NCBI RefSeq assembly: GCF_040939455.1
Contig: NC_134109.1
Span: 56,324,001 to 56,388,000, forward strand
Length of the DNA stretch: 64,000 nucleotides
Origin: Microcebus murinus
Lineage: Eukaryota > Chordata > Mammalia > Primates > Cheirogaleidae
Direction of reading: 5' to 3'
Below, one piece after another: positions 12,469 to 24,060 of the stretch (position 1 is its first letter; each line of letters starts with the position of its first letter). The notes under the pieces were generated by a model that worked only from the letters and a program-made list of their open reading frames with translations, was not told the DNA's origin and did no database searches. The position numbers and the translations under genes were made by a program.

Positions 12469-12741
12469 CCCTTGTTTTCTTGGCCAATGGGGATGTCATC
12501 TCCTTCCTGCCATGGGGTGGGGGAGTTTTTCACCTCATATGGTTGGGTGTCCAAAGCCTACTAAGCAGAGGTAAACTGTAATGTCATATAATGTGCCTTG
12601 TGTTGTTTGTTTCTTGTGACCCTTGTGGTTACTTTTATTTTGTTATTGTTACAGTATGTTCTCTTAGTCAGCATCCTGTTTGTTCACACTGCCCTCTGTC
12701 CTCCTTTGCTCATGTATTAGTTTCTTACCTGTGTTAACATT

Positions 12742-12965
12742 ATGATCCCCTTATCCACTGAATACTTTTCTCTATGTCATTATAAGATACTCCTGGCCAT
12801 GCAGCAGCTCATGCTAGACATCTGGTAGTCATTTTTTGACACTTCCCTTTTGCCTCGCCCCTCATATCCAGTCTGTCACTGAGTCCCCGTGATTCTACCT
12901 GAGCTCAAGTCCATAACTTTTGTCCATCTCCACTGCCACCACCCCTCATGCAAATAGCCATGTAG
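12742..12965 (+). mobile_element. L2-like ancient LINE fragment
   Basis: It shares blocks with 13.92-14.11 kb: 'cattataagatact', 'atctggtagtcattttt', 'gattctacctg' and 'catctccactg'. The 'gattctacct...ctccactgccacca' layout is one I associate with L2. Both copies are diverged. Confidence 0.5.
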
Positions 12966-13920
12966 CTATACCCAGTATAGTTCTGCACCCAGGAAAAACA
13001 TGAAGCCTATCTGGAGCAGGTAGCCTGTTGTTTGCCATGGATACCAAACTAAGTTGATGGTTATTATCTCTTCATCATCTCTATTATCTGATATTGAATT
13101 TTAAATCATTACCTAGTTTTTCAAATGCTGAATATTATGAGGTCAGCATAAGGTGTTTTCCTCATTTTAAAAGAGAAGCTAAAAGTCTATAGTCATCCCA
13201 AGCTCCCTGAGGTGAAGGTAAAGAATAATAAAAAAGATGCCACACATGTCTCTAATGGTAAAATAACTTGACTAATATGAGTCAGAAAGCCTGAGGCAGA
13301 AGTAAGGCTCAAATTTGAATAATTAAGCTCATGATCTTTATGAGAAATAACTTTGCCTTTATTTCTCGGCACTATTGATGAGCTGTGTTAGGCCATTAGC
13401 ATCAGTCTTGCTTACTGCTTTCTCCAATGTGGAGAAAGTTAACACCAAGGGAACATATGAGTAGATGTTGTGAGCCTTGAAATATTCCTTTGCCACACTT
13501 ACCAAATGAGTTCAATCTGAATACCAGATGGTGCTACCTCATTTGTAGTTTTACAAATATGCAATTCTTTTAAAAGAAGAAATAGGGATCATATTGGTCC
13601 CAGAAATATGTAAAAATTATTATATTTTGCTACAATATTGATTCACCCTTTCATTTATTATAGCATATGCTTTAAAATTCTTTATAATACTTTGCTTAAA
13701 ATATCCCCATGTTTTTCATGTTATAAAATAATGTATTCATACCAAAACATTTAGAAAATATAGATAAATAAAAATAGCACCATACTAAACCAGCAACTGT
13801 TAAACTATTTGGAGCACAACCTTTCTAGACATATATTGATCCATCCTTCTCAAGAGCTTAACTTTGAAAATGTTCTACCTGTACCCAAGAAGCCATACTG
13901 AACACAAGTTTTCTTTAGAC
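12966..13920. other. Single-copy DNA, no gene seen
   Basis: No exon signature and no repeat that I could name. Confidence 0.4.
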
Positions 13921-13921
13921 T

Positions 13922-14425
13922 TTATGATCTTCTTATCAAAGACTTTTCTACACTTCATTATAAGATACTACTTAGATTGCTCCTCCTAGATATCTGGTAG
14001 TCATTTTTGTTACCTCCCACTTCCCTCAACTCCCACATCCAATCTGTTACCAAGTCCTATTGATTCTACCTGTCTTCATGTGCTTCATCTCCACTGTTAC
14101 CATGCACCTGCTTACTGGCCCATTCACATATTTATTCTTATTCATTATCACCTTCCTAATAACTGCTTGACCTTTAGATTCTATTTTTTTTAATGTCATT
14201 TCTTCCAAAAAAGCTTTCCTGATAAAGCCATCCAGACAAGGTTTGGTTTGCCTCTGTTTGTTTTCTTAGCATTGCATACTTATCTGTATTATACCACTTT
14301 GTGCCACAGTATTATGTCCTACTTACTTGTCCATATTCCTCACTAGGATATTAGGGCTTAGCACAGTGCCTGCTCCTAGAAGGTGATTGAGGCACATTAC
14401 TGAGTGGATGAATGAACAATAGTAG
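13922..14425 (+). mobile_element. L2 LINE 3' portion, sense
   Basis: Blocks 'catccaatctgttaccaagtc', 'gctttcctgataaagcc' and 'gggcttagcacagtgcctgc' precede an eroded 'gtggatgaatgaac' end. This is the L2 3' order. Strongly diverged. Confidence 0.6.
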
Positions 14426-14429
14426 GAAA

Positions 14430-15275
14430 GAAGGTCGAATGGGTAAATGGGTTCCATTTTGGCTTCTGAGAGCCTTATTGATTTTTGAATAAAGTAGGGA
14501 TATCGAAACACATTGATTTTTGAAGTGGTAGTATTATGGGGGACAACTTGAAAAGAAATGAGATAAACTTAAGAGTGCTGCTAGGAGATTTTTGCTGTGA
14601 TCTAAAGGTGAAGTCATGAGAACATTGACCTGGACTGTTGTGCTATGGGGAATAGGAAGGTATGAACTTGAGGACCTCAAATGAAGAAGCAAAGGAACTG
14701 CTATGGTCACTTTGAGGTTAAATGGTACACATACAGTTGTCAGGGGTCTATTGTAAATGGCCCACAGAGGCCATTCTGAGAGGAAGGGTGATGGTTAAGT
14801 TGGAAAGACACGTTAAAAAAGGTGGAAGTTCCCTAAAGCTAGCCCTTTCCTTTCCCACCATATGCTCTTCAGTAATAGTGTCACTTAGTTGAAATTTCTG
14901 GCCTGGTTACATGAACTACTTTCCCAGGGGGAGGGGCTCTGACTGGCCCTCTGAGGAAACTTGTTTAACCATGTGTCTATTTTTCAAAGTGCTGCTCTTC
15001 AGTTTGCTTAGTTTGCTCAACTTTGGTCTAGTTGCAGGAGTAATAAAAGGAACAGCACATAACACAATCTGTCATCTAAAAGTTGGAAAACAGAGCCAGG
15101 AGGTTAATTCTTGGTGTTTGTAAATACTGAGAAAACATTCCAAAAACAACATATGTGCTTGTATGTAGGTTATGCAATGGATCGTAATTATATACTTCCA
15201 TGATAATGCAATTAAACATTTCTGAATAAAAAGTAGAAAACGATGTCAACATAGAGCCACAATGCATGAGCACAT
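14430..15275. other. Single-copy DNA, no gene seen
   Basis: Nothing recognisable. The frames at 14323-14511 and 14911-15123 lack any family signature. Confidence 0.4.
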
Positions 15276-15279
15276 GTTT

Positions 15280-15425
15280 AAAGTCTGCTTACTGTATTCA
15301 AGGTATTGCATATAGGGATGTGAGTGCAAAGGGGTATAACAAATAGTCTTCGCTCTCGGGGAGTTTATACTTTGGATGAGGAAATAAGCTGTATCCATGA
15401 AAGTGATTAAACATACAAGAGTGAC
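15280..15425 (-). mobile_element. L2 fragment, antisense (tentative)
   Basis: 'ttcaaggtattgcatatagggatg', then 'agtcttcgctctcggggagtttat', resembles the reverse L2 3' region. Eroded. Confidence 0.45.
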
Positions 15426-15429
15426 TAAT

Positions 15430-17565
15430 GTATAGGTGTATGATTACTTGCTCTGGGTTTTAGGTAATAAGTCAACTCAAGGACAAGTAAGCAACATGGA
15501 GGAATTTATTGTAAGGAGACAAAAGCATATCACAAGAGCAGAAATGCAGCAGGGCCTCAAACAAAGGAGCTGGAAAACCTGCAAAGTCACTACTTCCTTT
15601 TTTACTTTTCTACTCCTCCATCCTCTGACACATTTTCTGAGATACTCCAGAGGCCCCAGGTTTGCATGTTTCTGACTGGTTACTTAATTTCAATTCAAAT
15701 TTTCAGTGCAAGAAATCTGATTATGCTAATTTGATTAAGCATCCACCCTTAGTTCAACTAACCATGATTTGCAGTGATTATGTAATACAGATAAAGCTGT
15801 CAGGGCTCAGAGAGACCATTTTTAGAGAAGGCACCCATAGTGTAAATATTTTGTTTCGGGGTATTTGTCCTTATTTTACCACCAGTGGGCATGGCTGAAC
15901 CTCTGAGATTTCAGCTGGATAAAAAGTATTCCTGGGTTGTAAAAATAATGAGGACCTGTCATAACAACTTCTGATTTGGTCAGAATTTCTATTTGGTACT
16001 GGAGATTTTTCTATTGAATGGCTGTTTGCACACACATTAATCACAGCTATGCTTGGTTATAATGTCACTCTGCCATTTGTCATATTAACTAAAAGTTATA
16101 CTTTTCTTTCTTGTATTTCAGAGTTTCCTCTGGAGAAAAAAAGTCTTTGTGGGATAGTGTAGGATTATATCTTTGTTAATAAGTTAACTTATATTACGTA
16201 TAATAGACAGAAACCTAGCATTGAGGACAGGTCTGCAAATGTTCAGTAGAACTCTTAAATTCTATCGCTTATGTGCAATATAATTTAAGAGCTCTCCCCC
16301 AATTTTAAATTATTTACATTCTCCCTTGTAGTCAGTTTATTTCAATGTGCTAAGGAAATACCTGAAAATATTGGTAGGAAATATCAAAAAATGCAGTTCG
16401 TCTAAAACACTTTCCGTGAGTTTCATGAGACAAGTGTACATTATGGCAGTGCACTACAGAGGATATGGAAATGTTCACTACAGCTCAGATGGCTTGAACT
16501 GGACTCTGTGAAAAGATCTTGAACAGTTTTTAAAACTATCCTTGGCATAATATTGATAAGGAGGTAATATGTATAGTAAAGTGGCATTTGTTCAAATTTG
16601 CTTTTGAGAAGAATTCATTTACTGATATTATGTTAGTTCCTTTACTTCTTTGCTAGTTAATTACTTAAATAGAGACAGCCAAACTTTTATCAGGAGAGCT
16701 TGTGAGAAATACTGAGTATGGTTTCATGTAAGGCACTTAGGCTATATTGATTCTTTAGTATTAGGTTAAAAAAAAATGAAAAGTCAGGATAAATTAAAAA
16801 TAGAAAACAATCACAATTCAAGGTGTCACCGAGAAAAGTCTCAAATAACTTTTTAGAAAATTCCAATAGGGAATTTTTAAAGTAGAGAAGACTTTTATGT
16901 CTGTGTGTTCAGAAATAAAGTCAAGCTATCCATCTCATCTTTAAATGAAATTTCGAATTAGTGAAAAGCTGTTAACTATAGGGTGTATATTTGTTAATAC
17001 AATGAGATTTCTAGTGTAAGGGAGTGTTTTTCCTCCACAATAGCTGTCTGGTGAGTGAAGCTGATGGAACTCACTGTAAAAGTAAGACCTCAATTTATCG
17101 TCTCAATGATAGCAAGTTAGCTCTTTTCAGTGCACTGACGTGGATATAAGGTTTGGCATGTGACTTGCCTACTTTTCAGATTAGTGGGGAGATTCAGAAG
17201 AGCTATAGGAGCAATTGATCGTCTGACTTAGCATCAATGCCTGAAGCCTGAGCTATAGCTCAGCATCTTTCTGGTGTCACTGGGACACTTGCTGATGGCA
17301 TCCTTCATTCATTCATAGGTAACACTTTTGTTAAGAATCTAGCAGTGGCTCAATACATATATGTCAAGTAAGCTGGATGTGCGTTGATTTAGGACTTTGA
17401 CATGGTAGATTTAATCACAACAAAAGCTATCTAAGATGGCCTGTGAAAAGGCTTCTAAGTCTCAAAAATTCACTGTTGTCTAGATTTTAGAGTTTAGCTC
17501 TCACTCTGCTTCTAATTTACTATATTGTGGGTAATTCACACAACGGCTTTGTCTCAGTTGAAACT
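15430..17565. other. 2.1 kb single-copy DNA, no gene seen
   Basis: AT-rich. No exon, RNA gene or named repeat found. Confidence 0.4.
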
Positions 17566-17571
17566 TTGTGA

Positions 17572-17612
17572 AAACAGTTAAATTTGTTTTATTCTTAAAT
17601 ATTTGTGGTATA
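17572..17612 (+). repeat. Left arm of a perfect 41-bp inverted repeat
   Basis: The arm starts 'aaacagttaaatttg' and ends 'atttgtggtata'. Its exact reverse complement lies at 17828-17868, with 215 bp between. No mismatch was found over 41 positions. The arms match no element end I know. Confidence 0.95.
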
Positions 17613-17647
17613 CTTATGCTTGAATTCACCCCATGTATTGTATACAT

Positions 17648-17760
17648 ATTAATACCATGTGCCAGGCATTTTGTTATATTCTCTGGGTACAAAAAATGTG
17701 TTTAATATAAGATATTGTCCTTTCGTTCAAAAGAGTTTGTGGTCTGATAGTGAAATTGAG
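17648..17760 (-). mobile_element. L2 fragment, antisense (between the inverted arms)
   Basis: 'gtgccaggcattttgttatattc', then 'tgtcctttcgttcaaaagagttt', is the reverse of an L2 3' end. It lies inside the spacer of the 41-bp inverted repeat. Confidence 0.55.
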
Positions 17761-17827
17761 ATGTATAAAATTGCAGTAATACCTGGGAGAATGTGATAAA
17801 TGTATATATAACAAAATTACATTTAGC

Positions 17828-17868
17828 TATACCACAAATATTTAAGAATAAAACAAATTTAACTGTTT
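17828..17868 (-). repeat. Right arm of the perfect 41-bp inverted repeat
   Basis: It starts 'tataccacaaat' and ends 'atttaactgttt', the exact inverse of 17572-17612. Confidence 0.95.
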
Positions 17869-17869
17869 A

Positions 17870-19290
17870 TAGTTTTATATAATAAAGATTCTCCCAATGC
17901 CATTTTTTATATGATTTTAAATTTTCTTGGCTGTTTTAGCAGTAAGCCATAGGGAGAGCCTGTGTGTGCACACATGAGCATGTGTGTTTATACTCGTGAG
18001 CTATGTCTACTGCCTTGAAGGATGTTATGTGTGGTGTAGGAGAAATCAGAAGACCTGGATATTATTCTCTCTCTTTGACTTTCTGTGTGATATTGGGCTT
18101 ATCAGTAAATGTCTCTGGACATTGTAAATTGAGGATACAGATACCTTTCCTGGGCAAAGGATTGTTCTCTAGGTCAAATGATTGATCAGAAACAGTATTT
18201 TATAAATAATAAAGCCACACACAGTAACTGTAAGGAATTATTTTTCCTTTGATTTAAGGTATTTTCTCTAATTCTTATGTGAGTATTTAAATATTATAAA
18301 GATGAGTTGCCTTATGATGATAAAATAGTTTGCTCTGAACAGATTAAAAAGCCATAAGTGTTTTTAATTGCCTTTAATTCTTCATGGCATGTACATTCTC
18401 ATTCTTAATGGCTGAAAATTAATTTGCATCCTTACACAATGTCATATTGTGGCTCTTTGATATATTTGCAGAAATTGTTTGACAAAGCTTAAGATGCATA
18501 AAGATTTTTTATGTGCATATTAATAACCAATTATAAGTATGACCCAAATTTCAAAATTTTTACATCCTGCCTTATTCCCAAAAGATAATCGTATATAGCT
18601 TTCACATAATGACTAAAATACTGGACTTGGTTAAAATAAAATTAATTTTTATAAGTGAAAAGGTTTATAAGTTTTAGGTCAAGGACAACTACTCCTTAGC
18701 AATTCTTTGTTATGCATGGATTTGACTTGGCACAAAGTTCTTCAGAGTGAGAGAAGAGACACTTTCCCTGGGCCCCTTTGCACTGCAGTCTGATTTTCCT
18801 GACCTGCTGGGAGAAAAGACTGATTAGGATGTCCATAGACTTCTTTGTGGGGTTTTCTTTTAAAATTGCTATATAAGTATTATTATTTTAGACTCTATAG
18901 AGAAAAAAAAAGTTTATTCTAATAAGCTAGAGAGATTAAGCAGGAGGCTGGGTTATAAATTGGAGAAGTCAAAAGACAACTGGGAGAGGTAATGAACAGG
19001 TGAATTTGGGGCTGGCTGGGAGAGAAGGCACCTTCTGGCCCTCAGTGTTGAGATGGAGGGATATGGTGCTGAGGGCCAAGAGTGCTGTCAAGTCTGTCAT
19101 GCTATGGGGTAAATGAAAATCATCTTTCCTTAGTAGGAACCATCCATTTAGGAAAGGAAGTAGTTAAATGGTACCAGTATGATATTTAAGAAAGCAATTT
19201 ATACCTTTAATCTGAGAGAGGCAAACTAGGATAGGTGAGAAAAGATGCTTGACTAAGCAGTCAGGAGTTATTTGGGAGCAACTGTATGGG
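17870..19290. other. Single-copy DNA, no gene seen
   Basis: AT-rich, with no exon or named repeat. Confidence 0.4.
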
Positions 19291-19306
19291 GTAAAACAAA
19301 GATATT

Positions 19307-19656
19307 TATTTTATTTTATTTTTATTTTTTTATTTTTTATTTTTGAGACAGAGTCTCACTTTGTTGCCCGGGCTAGAGTGAGTGCCGTGGCGTCAGCCTG
19401 GCTCACAGCAACCTCAATCTCCGGGACTCAGCGATCCTACTGCCTCAGCCTCCCGAGTAGCTGGGACTACAGGCATGCACCACCATGCCCGGCTAATTTT
19501 TTGTATATATATTTTTAGTTGGTCAATTAATTTATTTCTATTTTTGGTAGAGACGGGGTCTCGCTCAGGCTGGTTTCGAACTCCTGACCTTGAGCAATCC
19601 GCCCGCCTCGGCCTCCCAAAGTGCTAGGATTACAGGCGTGAGCCACCATGCCCGGC
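19307..19656 (-). mobile_element. Lemur-type Alu, antisense, with target-site duplication
   Basis: A T-rich tail of TTTTA-type units leads into 'gagacagagtctcac'. The Alu ends 'ccaccatgcccggc'. Direct repeats 'aaacaaagatatt' flank it (19294-19306 and 19657-19669). The linker 'tatatatttttagttggtcaatt' is the strepsirrhine form. Its low divergence suggests a young insertion. Confidence 0.93.
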
Positions 19657-19679
19657 AAACAAAGATATTAATCGGCTTT

Positions 19680-20062
19680 TTTTTGTTGCATTTTATATGT
19701 TTGCCTCTCCCTAGCAAGGGTTAGAGGTATGCCCTTCCCCTCCACAGTGCTCACCACATCCCTCAGATGTGGATCTACCCCACCAACCCCCGAATCCCTG
19801 GTGAACACTACCACCATTCAGGCACCATAGTGTTAATCAGTCAGTACCAATTTGATGGCAAGTACACGTGGGGCCCATTTTTCCTATCTTGTGTCACCTC
19901 ACTTTCGATAATGGGCTCAAGCTCAATCCAGGATAATATAAGCGGTGGTAGCTCACTGTCGTTTCTTAGAATTGAGTGATATTCCATTGTAAACATATAC
20001 CAAATTTTAATAATCCACTCATGAATTGACAGGCACTTGGCAAGGACGTGCCTGTCAATTGG
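19680..20062 (-). mobile_element. L1 3' end, antisense, with a fold-back 5' junction
   Basis: After a T-rich start, the order 'caccacatccctcagatgtgg', 'tcagtaccaatttgatggc' and 'aataatccactcatgaattg' matches the other lemur-type L1 3' ends here (28.5, 52.4 and 53.1 kb). The element is 5'-truncated at about 20040. Its last L1 bases are repeated inverted at 20048-20060, forming a hairpin with 13-bp arms. Confidence 0.75.
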
Positions 20063-20084
20063 AATATTAATTGGCTTTTAAGGG

Positions 20085-20320
20085 AGAAGCTTTCAAACAT
20101 TTTCAGCAACAAACATTTTTTCCAATTGAAATTGAAGTCTTACATGGCTCCCACCTTCCCTCTGCACCCTGTTCATTTATGAAAATAAATCAAAGCAGAG
20201 CTGCTACAGTTTGAAGTAGGCTTGGGTCAAAGCCTCATCTGATTGTCATTCCTACTGTGGCCCCTTAAGTAACCTCTCGGAGCATGAGGGTTACACAGAC
20301 CACGGATTAAAAACCACTAC
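20085..20320 (-). mobile_element. hAT-type MITE fossil (tentative)
   Basis: The right end 'gattaaaaaccactac' is the inverse of a hAT/Charlie-style terminus, and the left end 'agctttcaaacattttc' may be the degraded partner. No transposase remains. Family not assigned. Confidence 0.45.
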
Positions 20321-20705
20321 TTCAAGTTACAAAGGAAAGCAAGTGCTTAGACTGACAGAGCCAAATTATCTTAGTGTATATTGGTGTTGGCTTTTCTTTT
20401 AAATTTTCTCTAATATGGGAATTCTGCATTTGAGCAGAAATTAGATGTTGATCAAAGTATCTGATTATTAGAATAGGAAATAATGTAGAATATCTAAACA
20501 AGTTCATTCTATATTTTCTACATCTAAGAAAATCCTGAGCATTTTTTTTTTGAAAACAGGCACATATGAATCATTGGTGGCAGCCATACAAAATTTAGAA
20601 ACAGCGTTTTGGAGCACTTGGTATTTTACAGCTCAGCCTTGAAACATTTAATACATCTTTCTGTCCAGCCAACCTTTAGCACAATAACTTGCACATGCTA
20701 TAAAT

Positions 20706-21452
20706 GATTTTTTAAAAAAATTTATTTTATTGTGGTTAGAATGCAATATGGAATCTACTGTCAATAAATTTCTGTGTACAATACAATATTGTTGACTACA
20801 GGTATAATGTTCTACAGTTCAGCAGATTTCTAGAACTTATTTGCCTTGCTTGATGGAAACTTTACGTCCTTTGATTAGTAATTCCTCATTGCCTCCTCCC
20901 CCCAGTCCCTGGCAACCACCATTCTACTTTTTGATTCTATGAATTTGACCACTTTAGATGCCTCATATAAATGGAATCATGCAATATTGATCTTTCTGTG
21001 ACTGGCTTATTTTACTTAGCATAATGTCCTCAAAGTTCATTTCTGTTGTCACATATTGCAGTTTTCTGCTTTTTAAAGGCTGAATGGCATTATACTTATG
21101 TATATATTACACTTTCTTTATTCTTCTGTCAATGAACATTTAGGTTGTTTACATCTCTTGGCTATTATGAATAGTGCTGCAATGAACATGGGAGTGCTAA
21201 TATCTCTTTGGGATTATGATTTCAATTATTTTGGATAAATACCCAGAAGTATGATTGCTGGATAATATGGTAAATTTATTTTTAAGTTTTTGAGGAACCA
21301 ACATACTGTTTTCCATAGTGATTGTGTCATTTTGCAACTTCATCAACAATATGCAAAGGTTCCAATTTCTCCACATCCCTGCCGGTATTTGTTGTCTTTT
21401 GTTTTTGTGATAGTAGTCATCCTAACAGGTGTGAGATGATCTATCACTGTGG
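20706..21452 (-). mobile_element. L1 3' portion, antisense (older L1 family)
   Basis: 3' UTR-like start, then ORF2-end blocks in reverse order: 'tgcaatgaacatgggagtgc', 'gataaatacccagaagtatg' and 'atcctaacaggtgtgagatg'. The sequence breaks abruptly at about 21452, where a second L1 3' UTR begins, so a second L1 has inserted into this one or been joined to it. Confidence 0.85.
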
Positions 21453-22803
21453 TTTTTTATTGATACATAATGTTTTACGTATTTATGGTATACGTGTGAG
21501 TATTTATTACATCCATAGAATGTGTAATGATCAAGTAAGGGTATTCCAACACCCTGACTATTTATCATTTCTATATGTTGAGAACATTTCAAGTCCTCCA
21601 CTAGGCTAGTACAACAATACATTGTTGCTAACTATAGTCATCCTACTCTGCTATTGAATATTAGAACTTATTTCTTCTATTTAAGTATATGTTTATACCC
21701 ATTAACCAACCTCTCTTCATTCCCCCCTCCCACCCACAAACTCTTTCCAGCCTCTGGAATCTGTTATTTTATTCTCTACCTCCATGAGATCAACTTTTTT
21801 AGCTCTCATGTGTGAGTAAGAACATGTGGTATTTGTCCCTCTGTGCCTGGCTTGTTTCACTTAACATAATGACCTCCAGTTCTATGCATGTTGCTGCAAA
21901 TGACATGATTTCCTTCTTTTTTATGGTTGAATAATATCCCATTGTGTTTATATACCACATTTTATTTATCCATTCATCCACTGATGTAGGTTGATTCCAT
22001 ATCTTTGCTATTGTGAATAGTGCTGCAATAAACATGGAAGTGCAGGTATTCCTTTGATATACAGATTTATTTTTCTTTGGATAAATACCCAGTAGTGGGA
22101 TTGCTGGATGGTATGGTAGTTCTATTTTTAGTTTTTTGTGAAATATCCATACCATACTATTCTCCATAGTGGATGTCCTAACTCACATTTCTCCCAACAA
22201 TGTGTGAGAGTGTGAGAGTTCCCTTTTCTCTGTAGCCTTACCAGCATCTGTTATCTTTTTGTCTTCTTAATAATAGCCATTATAATTGGTGTGAGATGAT
22301 ATATCTCATTCTAGTTTTTGCATTTCCCTGATGAATAATGTGATGTTAAGCATTTTTCATATACCTATTGGCCATTTGTATGTCTTCTTTTGAGAAATGT
22401 CTATTTATGTCTGTTGCCCACTTTTTAGTGGGATTATTATTATTTTTTTATTCTTGAGTTGTTTGAATCCTTGTATATTCTCGATATTAGTCCCTTGTTA
22501 ATTGAATAATTTGCAAATATTTCCTTCAATTCAATAGGTTGTCTCTTTAGTCCATTGATTGCTTCCCTTGCTGTGCAAAAGCTTTTTAGTTTAATATATG
22601 AGGGCTGTCCGGAAAGTATCCAGCCATGTAATATGAAAAATTATATTAACAATGGCTGGATACTTTCCAGACAGCCCTCTTAGTCCCATTTGTCTATTTT
22701 TGTTTTTGCTGTGTCTGTGCTTTTGAGGTTTTAGCCATAAAATCTTCCCCTGACCAATGTCCTGAAGTGTTTTACCTGTATTTTCTTCTAATAGTTTTAT
22801 AGT
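21453..22803 (-). mobile_element. L1 3' UTR plus ORF2 C-terminal part, antisense (L1MA/L1PB-like)
   Basis: The 3' UTR starts at 'attgatacataatgttttacg' and includes 'cattaaccaacctctcttc'. Reverse frame 21799-22167 is an uninterrupted ORF2 C-terminal piece of about 120 residues, with the 'HPAIPLLGIYPK' and '[16 protein letters not shown]' stretches typical of that region. A MITE interrupts it at 22599-22680. ORF2 stops short at 22803. Everything between there and the 5' UTR, including all of ORF1, is missing. Confidence 0.85.
22599..22680. mobile_element. 80-bp palindromic mariner-like MITE inside L1
   Basis: The core spans 22600-22679. Its ends read 'gagggctgtccggaaagtat' and, inverted from the right, 'gagggctgtctggaaagtat'. 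The arms match over 28 bp with one mismatch. TA dinucleotides lie outside the element on both sides, consistent with a TA target. L1 sequence resumes across it ('agctttttagttt' on the left, 'tagtcccatttgtc' on the right). It is too short to encode transposase. Size and architecture recall MADE1, but the terminal sequence is different. Confidence 0.88.
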
Positions 22804-22850
22804 TTGACACTGGGCTGTGCCCAACCCTCAGGCTGAATTTGGGTTGTTCA
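22803..22850 (-). repeat. Inverted piece of the L1 5' UTR monomer
   Basis: It begins 'gtttgacactgggctgtgcc' and is the reverse complement of about 23747-23793 (43 of 45 positions match by eye). It sits exactly at the L1 ORF2 breakpoint, before the monomers in the opposite orientation. The same peptide start, MGTAQCQT, appears in opposite-strand frames at the two sites for this reason. Confidence 0.85.
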
Positions 22851-22894
22851 TGTTGGTGTTATTGGTAGCTGCAATGGGTTGGGTTGGGCAGGCT

Positions 22895-24060
22895 AATCCC
22901 TGTAACAGAGTGTTGGGTATTGTCCTAAGTGTGCTTATAGGAGCTCGGTTTCCCCTGTCCCTTCTTGGCTGGGTGGCAGCTGCATGCCATATCACCTTGA
23001 ACTCAGCCTGAGGCTGAGGCACTGGCTAGCCATTAAACTCCCAAAATGGTGCCATAGGCCTGTGACCAGACAGAATGGGGCCCCTTCCAGGCAAACAGCT
23101 TGGGCAAGATGTTGGGGGGAGTGTGGTCCACTTGCATCTTGTTCTCACTGTAGCCCATAGCAGGATGGTGGGAATTGTCCTAGGAGTATGTAGGAGAGCT
23201 TGGGCTCCTCTGTCCCTCCTCAGATGGGCAGGGCTATTGCTGTGTCAACCCAAACTCAGCCTGAGGGTGGGGTACTGCCCAGCATTAAACTCCTAGAGTG
23301 ACATTTTAGACCTGTGACCAGAGATGGTGGGGCCCCTTCTAGGCAAACAGCATAGGCAAGATGGGGGGGAGAGTGCCATCTGCTCGTGTCTCAGTGTCAC
23401 AGCAGCCATAGCAGAGCAGTGGGACTTGTCCTAGGAGTACATAGGAAAGCTTGAGCCCCCCACATCCCTTCTCAGCTGGGTGGGGCCACAACTGCATCAG
23501 CCTGAACTCAGCCTGCAGCAGTGTGCTTCCCAGCTTTAAATTCCCAAAATGGCACCTTGAGCCTGTGACCAGAGAGGGTGGGGCCCTTCTCAGGCATGTT
23601 ACACTGGCAGGAACCTATAGGGAGTGCAGTTCATTTGAGACTCAGTCCCACAGCAGCTGGCTGCAGGATGGTGGACACGCTCCCAGATGCATGCTGGAAA
23701 GCTTGGTTTCCCTGCCCCTCTGCAGCCAGGTGGGGTCTGCAGCCATGTCAGCCCAAATTCACCCTGAGGGTTGGGCACAGCCCAGTGTCAAACTCTCAAA
23801 ATGACAACTTGGATCTGCAGCTGGAAAGGCTGGGGACCCTCCCACGCAAGTAGTGTGGGTGAGAAACTGTGGAAAATGTTGTCTGCTTATGTCTCAGTCT
23901 CAACAGCAGCCACAGCAAGGCAGTGGGGACCTTCCCAGGGATGTGTGGGAGTGCCCAGGCTCCTCTATCCCTCCTCGGAACCGTGCACTGGCTGCACGTG
24001 CACCCACGGTTCCCAAGTATCTGGGCTCTCAGAATGGCACCTGGCTCATGCTGCTTTAGA
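22895..24060 (-). repeat. Tandem ~251-bp monomers of an L1 5' UTR
   Basis: The landmark 'ttaaactcccaaaatgg' (or close variants) recurs at about 23033, 23285, 23536 and 23788, with a shorter step to about 24026. That gives a period of 251-252 bp over roughly 4.5 units. Each unit also carries 'cctgtgaccaga', 'caggcaaacag' and 'gtccctcctc'-like blocks. GC content and CpG are well above the flanks. Open frames in this stretch are reads through the repeat and repeat one another's peptide motifs. Confidence 0.88.

Noticed and set aside
12742..14110. Apparent local duplication between 12.74-12.96 kb and 13.92-14.11 kb
   Set aside because: The shared blocks fit two independent copies of the same old LINE family better than a local duplication; identity is low.
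22817..23022. Pair of 64-codon frames on opposite strands with similar starts (MPNPQAEF and MPQPQAEF)
   Set aside because: The similarity comes from inverted pieces of the L1 5' UTR monomer. No start context or family match supports a protein.
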